Shown here one piece after another: positions 43,592-52,646 of a DNA stretch of 64,000 nucleotides (positions are counted from its first letter, which is position 1; every line of letters starts with the position of its first letter). Below the pieces are notes generated by a model. The model ran no database searches, had not been told where the DNA came from, and saw nothing but the letters and a program-made list of their open reading frames with translations. Source of the stretch: Mycobacterium sp. 852014-52450_SCH5900713 (GTDB lineage: Bacteria; Actinomycetota; Actinomycetes; Mycobacteriales; Mycobacteriaceae); contig NZ_LZIL01000066.1 in assembly GCF_001667075.1 (NCBI RefSeq), positions 62,001 to 126,000 on the forward strand, given 5' to 3'. The translations under genes and the position numbers were made by a program.

Positions 43592-43618
43592 TGTAACTTT
43601 CCCACCTTTCGCCCCGTC
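43592..43618 (+). promoter_or_regulatory. Predicted ECF promoter of the NmrA-like gene
   Basis: TGTAAC (43592-43597), 17 bases, CGTC (43615-43618). The -35 elements of the two divergent promoters form a perfect inverted repeat, AAAGTTACA (43572-43580) and TGTAACTTT (43592-43600). A start near 43625 leaves a leader of about 35 bases with GAGAAAGGGG. Confidence 0.65.
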
Positions 43619-43658
43619 CTTGGAACACCGCAGAAAATTCCGAGAAAGGGGCCTTCCC

Positions 43659-44501
43659 ATGACCATTGTGATAACCGGAGCGACCGGCAACGTCGGACGC
43701 CCTCTCGTCGCCGCCCTTGCCGCCGCGGGGGCGCCGGTGCGCGCGGTGACCCGTGCGCCGGAGACGGCCGGGTTTCCGTCCGGCGTCGAACCGGTCGGGT
43801 CGGCGACCGCGGCGCTGCCCGGCGCGTCGGCGGTGTTCCTCAATTCCCGGGCGCTGGGTGAGGACCTGCAGCGGGTGGTAACCGAGTGCGTGCGCGCCGG
43901 GGTGAGGAAGCTGGTTGCGCTCTCGGCGATCAACGCCGACGACGACTTCTCCCGGCAGCCGTCCCGCTTCCGCGGGGACCGCAACAAGGAGGTCGAACAG
44001 CTCGCCGTCGACTCCGGCCTGGCCTGGGTGAGCCTGCGGCCGACGGTATTCGCGACGAACTTCGCCGGCATGTGGTCACCGCAGATCCGCGCGGGCGACG
44101 TGGTTTTTGGGCCGTACGCCGCGGCTTCGACGGCACCCATCGTCGAGACCGACATTGCGGAGGTGGCAGCGCGGGCGTTGCTCACCGATGAGCTTGTCGG
44201 GCAGCGGATCCCGCTGACCGGTCCGCAGGCTTTCACCAACTCGAAGCTGGTCGAGGCCATCGGCGCCGTGTTGGATCGGCCGCTGCAGTACCGCGAAATC
44301 CCGAATACCGCGGTGCGCCAACGATTCCTCGCGTTGGGCTTCACCGCCGACTTCGCGGATGCCTACATCGCCATGCTGGCCGCGACACTCGATGCACCCG
44401 CGCTGGTCACCCACGACGTGGAGAAGATCCTCGGCCGGCCGGCGCTCCCCTTCGGCCAGTGGGTCGCCGGGCATCGCGACGTTTTCGCCCGTGCGAGTTA
44501 G
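43659..44501 (+). CDS. NmrA-like NAD(P)-binding epimerase/reductase
   Basis: A 280-aa atypical short-chain dehydrogenase. The nucleotide motif GATGNVGRPL is at residues 7-16. It lacks a clear YxxxK pair, as in NmrA-type sensors and quinone reductases. GAGAAAGGGG precedes the ATG. Divergent from the SigI-like gene with matching promoters, it is the best candidate for the sigma factor's target. An F420-type nitroreductase follows 14 bases later. Confidence 0.87.
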   Translation: MTIVITGATGNVGRPLVAALAAAGAPVRAVTRAPETAGFPSGVEPVGSATAALPGASAVFLNSRALGEDLQRVVTECVRAGVRKLVALSAINADDDFSRQPSRFRGDRNKEVEQLAVDSGLAWVSLRPTVFATNFAGMWSPQIRAGDVVFGPYAAASTAPIVETDIAEVAARALLTDELVGQRIPLTGPQAFTNSKLVEAIGAVLDRPLQYREIPNTAVRQRFLALGFTADFADAYIAMLAATLDAPALVTHDVEKILGRPALPFGQWVAGHRDVFARAS

Positions 44502-44515
44502 CAAAGGAGCCGCAC

Positions 44516-44956
44516 ATGTCCGAACCGCGTCCGCCGCGCTACCTCAAGCCGATGAACAGGGTGATGATGGCGGTCCAACGCCTCGGGATCCCCACCGGTC
44601 CCGCGATGGTGCTGACGGTCCCCGGCCGCAAGTCGGGCCGGCCTCGCAGCACCCCGATGACACCATTCAAGTTTCGGGGTGACCTCTATGTCGTGGCGGG
44701 TTATCCCGGCGCCGACTGGGCGGCCAACGCCCGGGCGGCGGGCACCGGCACGCTCAGCCGGGGACGGCGGTCACGGCAGGTCCGGATCGTCGAACTCTCC
44801 GCCCGAGAAGCGCGGCCGGTGCTGCGGGCGTTCCCCGCCCAGGTGCCCGTCGGTGTGGCGTTCGCGAAACGGTCGGGGATGGTGCGCGATGGGACGGCCG
44901 ACGAATTCGAAGCGCTGGCGGGGCGACTCGCCGTCTTCCGCTTCGAACCGACGTAA
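44516..44956 (+). CDS. Nitroreductase-family deazaflavin-dependent oxidoreductase (DDN-like)
   Basis: A 146-aa split-barrel protein of the DUF385/Ddn family. The signature VLTVPGRKSGRPRSTPMTPF and DLYVVAGYPGADWAAN are typical; members bind F420 and reduce quinones or nitro compounds. AAAGGAG precedes ATG 44516. It is the second gene of the NmrA-like unit, so a redox-stress response under the SigI-like factor is a reasonable inference. It converges on eccA2. Confidence 0.88.
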   Translation: MSEPRPPRYLKPMNRVMMAVQRLGIPTGPAMVLTVPGRKSGRPRSTPMTPFKFRGDLYVVAGYPGADWAANARAAGTGTLSRGRRSRQVRIVELSAREARPVLRAFPAQVPVGVAFAKRSGMVRDGTADEFEALAGRLAVFRFEPT

Positions 44957-44983
44957 GGGCAATCGCGGATCCCTGGCCGAGGC

Positions 44984-46822
44984 CTACCAGACGATGGCCG
45001 CCATGTCGCGGTTGTCCGAGCACACGCTGCGCACCGCGGCCTCGATGTCGGGCGCGGTGATGATCTGCAGATCCTCGACCGTCACCGTTTGGCCCGCACG
45101 CTTTTGCGCGACCACGCGAGTATCCCGAAACCCCTCGGCACGTTCGATGACGTTGCGGGCGAACCGGCCGTTCTGCATGGCATCGATGCCGTGCCGCCCG
45201 CCCGGCGTGGTGTAGTTGCGGATGGTCGTGGCCGCATCCAGGAATGCCTCCCGCGCGGCGTCGTCGAGCTTGCTGGCGCGCGGCGCCGCGTAGCGGTGTC
45301 CGATCTCGACGATCTCGGCCGGCGAATACGATTCGAACCGCAGCTTGCGGTTGAAGCGGCCGGCCAACCCCGGGTTCACGGTGAGGAACTCGTCCACCTG
45401 ATCCTCGTAACCGGCGCCGATGAAACAGAAGTCGAAGCGGTGGGTTTCCAGCGCCACCAGGAGCTGATTGACGGCCTCCATGCCGATCATGTCGGGTGTG
45501 CCGTCCTGGTGCCGCTCGACCAAGGTATAGAACTCGTCCATGAAAATGATTTGGCCAAGCGACTTTTCGATCAACGCGTTGGTCTTGGGTCCCGACTCCC
45601 CGATGTAGTGGCCGCAGAAGTCCGACCGACGGACCTCCCGGATTTCGGGGTTGCGCACGATGCCCATGCCGGCGTAGATCTTGCCGAGCGCTTCGGCGGT
45701 GGTCGTCTTCCCGGTGCCGGGCGGGCCAACCAGCAGCATGTGGTTGGTCTGTCCCTCCACCGGCAGGCCATGCTCGAGGCGCATCATCCGCACTTCGAGC
45801 TGATCTTCGAGCGCCGACACGGCCTGCTTGACCGCGGCCAGTCCGACCTGCTTGGCCAGCAGTGCCCGGCCCTCGGCGAGCAACTCGGCGCGCCGCTCCG
45901 AGGTGGCGTCGTCGTCCAGCTCGTCACGGCTCTTGGCCGTCGACACGTCCCACCGATCGGTGCGGCTGGCGATCGTTTCCTCGTCGGTCACGACCAGGTG
46001 CAGGTTCGGGTCGGCCAACGCGGCCTTCGCGGCCTCGGTCAGGACGCCGTTGATGGTGGCCTTCGACAGCCAGACCTGGGCCTTGTCCTCCTCACGCAGT
46101 TGGCGGTGCACCATCCCGCGCACATACGCCAAATCGGCGACCAGCAGCGGGATATCGGCCGGCCCGATCGATGCGGTCAACACGTCGGCGTCGAAGCGGC
46201 CCGACGCGTTGGTCTGCCCGATCACGTCCACGCGGTCGAGCCAGTCAAGCGCGACCCGGCCCTGCCCCAGGTGCGCCGCGGCGTGAGCCGCCAGCGCGCA
46301 AATCGACGCCGTCACGGCCGACATGATGATCGCCTGCGGGGGAAGTTCGTCGGCGGCGGCCAACAATACGTCCGGCCAGCGCTGCGTCGTGTACATCAAG
46401 AACGCCCGGGCCAGCTGGTGCCACTGATAGTTGGCCCACGAATCGAGCAGGTCGCGATTGGACAGCAGCCTGTCGGCCTCGGCGTATTCGCCGGCGATGG
46501 TCAGCGCAGACGACAACGCCAACCCCACTTGCGATGCGTCGGTCACCGTGATTCCGATGTAGGGCCCCAGCTGGATCTCCGCGGCGAGCCTCTGCCCGAT
46601 GCGGGTCGTTTCACGGTGCAGCCATTCGCTGGTGGCGTAGAGCCTCTTCAGCGAGGCGAGATCGTTGTCGCCACAGGCGATGCGGCCCAGCCACGCGTCG
46701 GCCATCGACGAATCGGCGTCGGTGGCCGCGACGAACTCCGGCAGCGCCGCCGCCCGGCCCTGCCTGCTCATGACCGCCATGGCCCGGTCGAAATGCCTAC
46801 GGGCAGTTTGCAAATCACCCAT
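44984..46822 (-). CDS. eccA2: EccA2 AAA+ ATPase of ESX-2
   Basis: A 612-aa cytosolic CbxX/CfqX-type ATPase of type VII secretion. A TPR-like helical N-terminal half (residues 1-300) precedes the AAA+ domain with Walker A GPPGTGKT at 366-373 and Walker B IIFMDEF. EccA proteins help release PE/PPE substrates from EspG chaperones. It is the last gene of the ESX-2 cluster in transcription order. No damage is visible. Confidence 0.94.
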   Translation of the reverse strand: MGDLQTARRHFDRAMAVMSRQGRAAALPEFVAATDADSSMADAWLGRIACGDNDLASLKRLYATSEWLHRETTRIGQRLAAEIQLGPYIGITVTDASQVGLALSSALTIAGEYAEADRLLSNRDLLDSWANYQWHQLARAFLMYTTQRWPDVLLAAADELPPQAIIMSAVTASICALAAHAAAHLGQGRVALDWLDRVDVIGQTNASGRFDADVLTASIGPADIPLLVADLAYVRGMVHRQLREEDKAQVWLSKATINGVLTEAAKAALADPNLHLVVTDEETIASRTDRWDVSTAKSRDELDDDATSERRAELLAEGRALLAKQVGLAAVKQAVSALEDQLEVRMMRLEHGLPVEGQTNHMLLVGPPGTGKTTTAEALGKIYAGMGIVRNPEIREVRRSDFCGHYIGESGPKTNALIEKSLGQIIFMDEFYTLVERHQDGTPDMIGMEAVNQLLVALETHRFDFCFIGAGYEDQVDEFLTVNPGLAGRFNRKLRFESYSPAEIVEIGHRYAAPRASKLDDAAREAFLDAATTIRNYTTPGGRHGIDAMQNGRFARNVIERAEGFRDTRVVAQKRAGQTVTVEDLQIITAPDIEAAVRSVCSDNRDMAAIVW

Positions 46823-46849
46823 CGCGTGTGCCTTAGAATCCTCGATGTT

Positions 46850-48409
46850 CTACATGACCGACATGGTGACCGGGTCGAGACTCACGTAGCGGTTCTCGGC
46901 GCGGAACATGTCCATCTCGACCAGCCAATCCTTCCCCGCCGCGCTGACCCGCACCGTCGCTGGGCCAACCTGCTCGATGATCACCTCGAAGTTGTGCCGG
47001 TGTCCCTCGGGCAGCCTCGTGCCGGACGGGGCGATGGTGATCACGGTCGCGGGGCGCGGGGTGGGTGAGATCGGCGCGGCGTGCTCCACGACGCTGACGG
47101 TGGTGCGCGGCGCGGGCCGCGCCGTGCTGACGACGCCGATCTCCGGCATCCGCACGCTGGCCCAGCGTGTCATGTCGCGGGTATGCACGCACACCCGCTC
47201 GCCCGTGCCGGCGGTGCGGATCACGATCCGCTTGGCGACCGGATCGTCGGCGGCAACGAAAACCCTTGACAGCTCGCCGGCATCGGTGACGGGGATCAGC
47301 AGGCGGTCTCCGTTGCTCAGTTTTCCGACCAGCACGCCCGAAGGGCCGATCTCGGTGAGCAGTTGCTCGGGCAGCGGGCTGGGCCGCAGTGCCCGCAGGT
47401 AGGGCCGCGGGCCGCACATGTTGGCCGCGGCGGCCGCGGCCTGTTCCCCGTTGAGCCGGCGCAAGATCACACTCGGCGGGGTGGGGGCCGGCGTCGGCGT
47501 GCGGACGGTGATCGTCGCGGTGCAGGTCGCATCGGGATACACGGTCACGTTCTGGATGACCTCGTCGGCGCGCAGTGTCCACGCCTGCGACAGCACGCGC
47601 GAGTCGATCGCGTCGGCCGGATACGCGTAGGTCGTCATCCAGCCCGCCTCACCGCGGATGGCCTTCCACCTCTGCGTCTCCCCCTCGACGGCGTCGCACC
47701 CCAGCCGCCGATCGAGCTCGGCCAGATCGGTGGCGGTGGCCACCTTCGCCCGCAGCCCCTGGCAACGCAGCAGGCCCGCGATGCGCTGCGCCGCCGAAAT
47801 GGCCGCGGCGCCAACGGTGGTGCGCCAGCGGAGCGCTTGGGTGTTGTCGATGATGGACAGCCGCATGATCAACCAGGTTTCCCGGCGGCCCGCATACGGC
47901 GGGGTCCCGATCTCCGAGTCATACACCCGCGGGTAGTCCCCGATATTGCCGTGCCGGGACCCGAGTGAGACGACGCTGATCGAGTCGAGCTGTAGGCCCA
48001 GCGCCTGGTGCATCATCGGCACCAGTTCGACGACATCGATGACGTTGTCGGTATCGACGGTCACCGAACCCGTCACCAGGGTCGCTTGGTGCGCCCGGCC
48101 GAGCAGCTGCACCGCCACCACCGCGACATCGTCTTGCACGCGGACCCCACCGCCGGATCGGTTGTTGGCCACCGTGATCGGGGCGTTCCAGCGGATCGGG
48201 CGCCGGCCCCGCCGCCACAGCACCAGCCATGACCACGCCGGCTGACCCCACCAGCGGACGAACACCGCCGCGACCCCGACCGCCACGGCGATCGCCGCAC
48301 CGATGTAGCCGCCCACCGCCCAACTCGCCGCCGCGAGTAAGAACACCACCCACACCCCGAGGACCCGCCGATTGCTACCCCGGCTGAACCCGGTCAGGGT
48401 GGAGCTCAC
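46850..48409 (-). CDS. eccE2: EccE2 membrane component of ESX-2
   Basis: A 519-aa protein. Two membrane helices lie at residues about 16-55 and a large soluble C-terminal domain follows. EccE sits at the edge of the EccBCDE core complex. Start overlaps the stop of mycP2 (ATGA). It is intact, yet the pore ATPase EccC2 and EccB2 are not in the locus. Confidence 0.9.
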   Translation of the reverse strand: MSSTLTGFSRGSNRRVLGVWVVFLLAAASWAVGGYIGAAIAVAVGVAAVFVRWWGQPAWSWLVLWRRGRRPIRWNAPITVANNRSGGGVRVQDDVAVVAVQLLGRAHQATLVTGSVTVDTDNVIDVVELVPMMHQALGLQLDSISVVSLGSRHGNIGDYPRVYDSEIGTPPYAGRRETWLIMRLSIIDNTQALRWRTTVGAAAISAAQRIAGLLRCQGLRAKVATATDLAELDRRLGCDAVEGETQRWKAIRGEAGWMTTYAYPADAIDSRVLSQAWTLRADEVIQNVTVYPDATCTATITVRTPTPAPTPPSVILRRLNGEQAAAAAANMCGPRPYLRALRPSPLPEQLLTEIGPSGVLVGKLSNGDRLLIPVTDAGELSRVFVAADDPVAKRIVIRTAGTGERVCVHTRDMTRWASVRMPEIGVVSTARPAPRTTVSVVEHAAPISPTPRPATVITIAPSGTRLPEGHRHNFEVIIEQVGPATVRVSAAGKDWLVEMDMFRAENRYVSLDPVTMSVM

Positions 48410-49979
48410 CGCGCCCTCCTCAGCCGCGCCGCGATCGCGGCCACGAGCACACCGGCGGCCACCGCACCGATGAACCCGATGGCGATGTTGCGCGCCCGAT
48501 GGTCCGCCGGTGGGGGCGGCGGTGCCGGCCTGATGATGCGGCTCTGCGCGCCCGGCGGCATCCGGTCACCCGGCGGGATGTTGAACGTCAGTGCCGCAAC
48601 GGGATCGACCAACCCGTACCCGACCTTGTTGTCCACTCCCGCAGGCGGATTGTGCGCCGACTGCACGATCCTGTTGATCACCTGATGGGCGCTCAGGTCG
48701 GGGAACTTCGCCCGGACCAGCGCCGCGACGCCGCTGACGTAGGCGGCCGAGAAGCTGGTGCCCCAGAACGGCATGTTCTTCTCGCCGGGCCTCGACGGCG
48801 GGTACGCGTTCACCGGCCCACCACCCTGGGGCGAGAGACCCATGATGTGGGTGCCCGGCGCGGCCACACTCACCCATGGGCCCGACATGCTCTTGTCGAG
48901 CGCGGCGCCGGTGGCATCGACCGCACCGACCGACAGGACGTAGTCGGAAAACCACGACGGCGACGAGACAACCTTGACCTGATGCCAGTCACGCGGATCC
49001 GACGGTTCCAGCGGGTCGTACATCGGGTTGTTGTTGCAGCCGGCTTCTCCGTCGTTTCCGGCCGCGGCCACCACCACCGCGTCCTTGACGGTGGCGGCGT
49101 ACCACAGCGCGGCGCCCAACGCCCGCTGGTCGGCGGGGGCCGCCGCCGGCAGGCAGGCGGTGACGGAAATGTTGATGATTTTCGCGCCCATGTTGGCCGC
49201 GTGCACCACCGCGCGCGCCACCGTGTTGAGCGTGCCGGCTTTGACCTTCTCGTCGGAGTTGGGGTCCCCCGGCCCGGGGTTGACCGGCTCAAAAGCCCTG
49301 GAGGACTGGCGAATTGAGATGATGGTCGCGTGCGGGGCCACGCCCACCACCCCGTCGGGCGCTCCCGGCGGGGGCGGGGGCACCGCGGGTTCGTCCTCGG
49401 TCTGCGGATCCGCCGGGCCGTTGGAGCTGGCGGTGGCGCGACCGGTGGCGGGACCTCGACCGGCGGCGGTGGGGCGCCGTTGGCCGGTGGGGGTCCGGCC
49501 GGCGGAGGGAACGCCGGTGTCGACGGCATGGGCCGCGGCATGGGCAGAGTCCCTTGCGGCGCAGCGGCGATGATCGAGCCCACGATGGTGCCGTGCGCGT
49601 CGCAATCCGACAGGCCGTCCTCACCCATGATGTAGTCACCACCGGGCACGGCCGGCAGCCGCGGGTTGGGCGAAATGCCGGTGTCGATGACCGCCACCGG
49701 TACACCGTTGCCGGTGCTGTATTGCCAGGCCTTGCTGATGTTGAGCAGGTTGAAGCCCGGTGCCAGCTGCCCCACATCGGGATTGCGCACAGTGATGGGC
49801 GTCGAGCAGCTGTTGGCGCGCCGCATCGGTTGGTCTGGCTTGGGCGGTCCGTCCGGGGGCACCAGTCCGGGATCCACCTGTGGGGGCGTAATAGCCTGCG
49901 CGGCGGGAACATTCGCGGATAGCGCGACGAGGGCCACGGCGGCAGTCACCGCCGCGACCCTCTTTAGTGGCGAATCCAC
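48406..49979 (-). pseudogene. mycP2: MycP2 subtilisin-like mycosin, frameshifted as sequenced
   Basis: Two frames are needed to read a mycosin. From GTG 49979 the first gives a signal peptide, D99 (VAVIDTG) and H129 (DAHGT), then a Pro-rich loop. The second gives GVVGVAPHATIIS, AAAGNDGE, catalytic Ser in GTSFSAAYVSG and a C-terminal helix with RRAR tail. The switch is a -1 shift near residue 180-186 (about 49420-49450), equal to one missing base; total length is 524 codons plus two bases. MycP stabilises ESX core complexes. It could be a real lesion or a sequencing error in proline-coding DNA. Confidence 0.82.
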
Positions 49980-51493
49980 GTGAACAGCCCTCCCAGGGCC
50001 GCCGCCGCGGGCAGCAGGACGATGAACGCCAACACTTCCACCCATTCCACGGTCAACCGGATGAAGGGCCTGAACCGCACCGTCGGCACAAGAAGCGCCG
50101 CGGCCAGACCGCACGCCGCGAAGGCGGCGATGGCCACTGCGGGCCAAAGCAGGCCGCTCACAACGTCTTTCGGTTCGTAAATGGCGTATTTGACCACTCC
50201 GGCGCATACCGCGGCCGCGGCCCCGCAGGCGAGCGCGACGGCCTGGTACTTGGCAGCGAATCCGCGGCCCTGGGTGATGAAGATGCCTACCACCAGTCCC
50301 GCGACCACCAGCGCCAACCACGCCCAGGGACGCCCCGGCGTCAGCACCCCCCATACGGCGGCGGGCAGGACGATCGACACCCCGACACACACACCGACCT
50401 GCACCGCGTTGACCAGCCGCGCCGAGGCGGCGATCGCTGCGCCGCGCGCGGTGATGTCGGTCAATTCGTTGTCCTCGTCCTCGGATTCGTCCTCGCTGAC
50501 CGGGGAGACCGTGTCGACGGGCATGCCCTCGCGGCGCGCGAACAGGTCGCGTCCGGTGATCGATCCGAAGTGAGGCGGCCGCACCCGAGCCACCCACAGC
50601 GCAATCAGGGGGGTCATCCTGACCAAGATCAGCAATCCGACCAGCACGCAGACGGCCAGTACCTGCGCCGAGGCCGGCCGGAACATCCGGACGACGGCGA
50701 CGGCGGCGAGGATTCCGCTCACCGTCACCACCGCGGTGACGGCCGCGGTCTGCCACCGCTTGCGTGTCATCACGCCGATGGCGATGGCACCCAGGATCAC
50801 GATCACGAGGCCGATCACCCCGTGCGCCGCCCCCAGCGTGCCCGGGGGCGCGCATGCGCCCGCGACGGCCAGCAACACCACGGCCAGCCAACCGAATCCG
50901 CTGAACAGGTCGCGCCGCTCCCGCCAGCCCCACCAGACGACGGCGGCCCCGACCACCAGCAAGGCCCCGACGGCGCCGGACACCGCGGCCGGGACGGGGT
51001 TGTCGGTGAATGTGCGGGCCCGCAACGTCAGCGCCACCACCACCCCGGCCGCCATCGCGATGATCGCGACCGCGGTGTGCGCGGCCGTCAGCGGCGTCAC
51101 CGGGGCGAACATCCGGTCGCCGCCGTCGCGGCCCAGCCACTTGCCCATGGCCGCCAAGCCGGTCGACAACGACTCGTACTGCGGTTCAAAGGATTCGCCG
51201 GCCACTCGGGGCACCAGCACCAGGGTGTCCCCGTCCTGCACGCCCAGCTCGTCCAGGCTCTTGTTGATGTCCAGCCGGACACCGTTGATCTTGTGCAGTT
51301 CGTAGCTGCCCGCCGGCAGCGTAATGCCGTCGAAACCCTTGCGCTTCAGGTCCGCGTCGAAGAGCTCGACCATTCCCTCGAAGAATCCCTCCACCGGAAT
51401 TCCGGCCGGGAACACTTGGGAGCAGAGATGCTTCTCGTAGGAAATATTGACCGCACAGCGCGCCGGGAAAGCGACCTTATGCGCTGATGTCAC
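49964..51493 (-). CDS. eccD2: EccD2 membrane channel component of ESX-2
   Basis: A 509-aa protein, exactly the M. tuberculosis length. An N-terminal ubiquitin-like domain (residues about 20-110) precedes eleven predicted membrane helices; EccD dimers line the type VII pore. Overlaps the Rv3888c stop and the mycP2 start. Intact here, although its partners EccB2 and EccC2 are missing from this locus. Confidence 0.94.
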   Translation of the reverse strand: MTSAHKVAFPARCAVNISYEKHLCSQVFPAGIPVEGFFEGMVELFDADLKRKGFDGITLPAGSYELHKINGVRLDINKSLDELGVQDGDTLVLVPRVAGESFEPQYESLSTGLAAMGKWLGRDGGDRMFAPVTPLTAAHTAVAIIAMAAGVVVALTLRARTFTDNPVPAAVSGAVGALLVVGAAVVWWGWRERRDLFSGFGWLAVVLLAVAGACAPPGTLGAAHGVIGLVIVILGAIAIGVMTRKRWQTAAVTAVVTVSGILAAVAVVRMFRPASAQVLAVCVLVGLLILVRMTPLIALWVARVRPPHFGSITGRDLFARREGMPVDTVSPVSEDESEDEDNELTDITARGAAIAASARLVNAVQVGVCVGVSIVLPAAVWGVLTPGRPWAWLALVVAGLVVGIFITQGRGFAAKYQAVALACGAAAAVCAGVVKYAIYEPKDVVSGLLWPAVAIAAFAACGLAAALLVPTVRFRPFIRLTVEWVEVLAFIVLLPAAAALGGLFTWIRH

Positions 51494-52515
51494 GGCGCCG
51501 TCCGCTCCGCATCCGGAATGTATTTGTCGGCCAGGCCGGCGGTGATTTCAAAAAGCCGCAACCGCGTCTTTTTCTTTAATTCATGAACCGTGTCGATGAG
51601 CCCGCCTTTGGCCAGGTGCGGATCGAACGGCATCTCTTCGACGGTCGCGCCGACCTTGCTGAAGCGCTCGGTCAAGTACGCCAGCGCATCCTTGTCGGCG
51701 ATCTGATCGGTGTGGTTGATGATCACGGTGCTGCGCGAGACCAGCTCGTGGTAGCCCTGCGAGCGCAGATAGTCCACGGCCCGCAGCACCGGCCGGGACC
51801 GGTCCGCGGTTATCCCGGAGACGAACACGAGCGTGTCGGTGTTCTCCAAAACCGGCTTCATCACCTCGTGTTCCAGATCAGGCGAGGTGTCGACGATCAT
51901 CACCGTGTGGGTTCGCCGCAGCCGCGACAAGACCCCCGAGAACATCGCCGGCACCAGCGGCCGGGGCTGGTCCGACGTGCGATTTCCGGCCAGCACGTCG
52001 AGTCCGATCGGGTTCTGCCCCAAGTGTTCACGGATGTCCGCGTAGCCCTGGACGTCGGTGTCGTTGATGATGGCGGTGTAGTCGCCGGGCGGCGACTCAT
52101 CGATGCGGTCGGCCAGCGTGCCGAAGCCCGGGACCGCGTCAATCGCAATCACGTTCTGCGGGCGGCATTCTCGGAACACCCCACCGATGCAGGCGACCAT
52201 CGTCGAAACGCCGACCCCGCCCTTACCGGACACCACCGTGATGACGTACTGGCGCCGGATGTGGCGCCGGATGCGGTTCTGCAAGTCCCGGTAGTGCCGC
52301 TCACTGGGCGATTCACCCGGGTTTATTTTCTTAAAAGAGATGACGTAGACGAATTTCCGCCAACCCGAGCCCGGAGGAATCTTTCGAGGCGCGGCCAGAT
52401 CGGTAATGCGCATGGTGTCCGACACCGAATCCGGGAAGTTGCGGCCCCCTGACGGATCCCCCCGTCTGAGCGCCCCTTCGTCCGACATATTCGGGTCATT
52501 CCAAGGGCTTGTCAC
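51490..52515 (-). CDS. MinD-like ATPase of the ESX-2 locus, Rv3888c
   Basis: A 341-aa protein with a MinD/ParA fold. The deviant P-loop reads SGKGGVGVSTMVA: K98 is kept, but V103 replaces the lysine that normally contacts the phosphates (compare GKGGVGKTS in the 41450 ATPase). This suggests weak or absent ATP hydrolysis. Acidic switch AIDAVPGFG follows. Its start is overlapped by no upstream gene; a 131-base gap separates it from espG2. It overlaps eccD2. Confidence 0.88.
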   Translation of the reverse strand: MTSPWNDPNMSDEGALRRGDPSGGRNFPDSVSDTMRITDLAAPRKIPPGSGWRKFVYVISFKKINPGESPSERHYRDLQNRIRRHIRRQYVITVVSGKGGVGVSTMVACIGGVFRECRPQNVIAIDAVPGFGTLADRIDESPPGDYTAIINDTDVQGYADIREHLGQNPIGLDVLAGNRTSDQPRPLVPAMFSGVLSRLRRTHTVMIVDTSPDLEHEVMKPVLENTDTLVFVSGITADRSRPVLRAVDYLRSQGYHELVSRSTVIINHTDQIADKDALAYLTERFSKVGATVEEMPFDPHLAKGGLIDTVHELKKKTRLRLFEITAGLADKYIPDAERTAP

Positions 52516-52561
52516 GTCGCGATGCTAACACGCTCGGCGATACCGCGTTTACCGATCAAGA

Positions 52562-52585
52562 AACCCTTCAAGAGCGTAAGGGGTT
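52562..52585 (-). terminator. Weak hairpin between espG2 and Rv3888c
   Basis: AACCCTT and AAGGGGTT pair with one bulged base in the 131-base spacer. It may be a partial terminator or processing site within the ESX-2 transcript; symmetry is the only evidence. Confidence 0.35.
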
Positions 52586-52646
52586 GCTATTCCACGGCAT
52601 TGGTTAACTGACTTATCTTGCGTCAGTTGAGAAATCGTCCTCCTCC

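Noticed and set aside
48870..51140. 756-codon minus-strand frame starting inside eccD2
   Set aside because: Only its middle part is the mycP2 N-terminus; the upstream part is a shifted eccD2 shadow and the downstream part lies past the frameshift.
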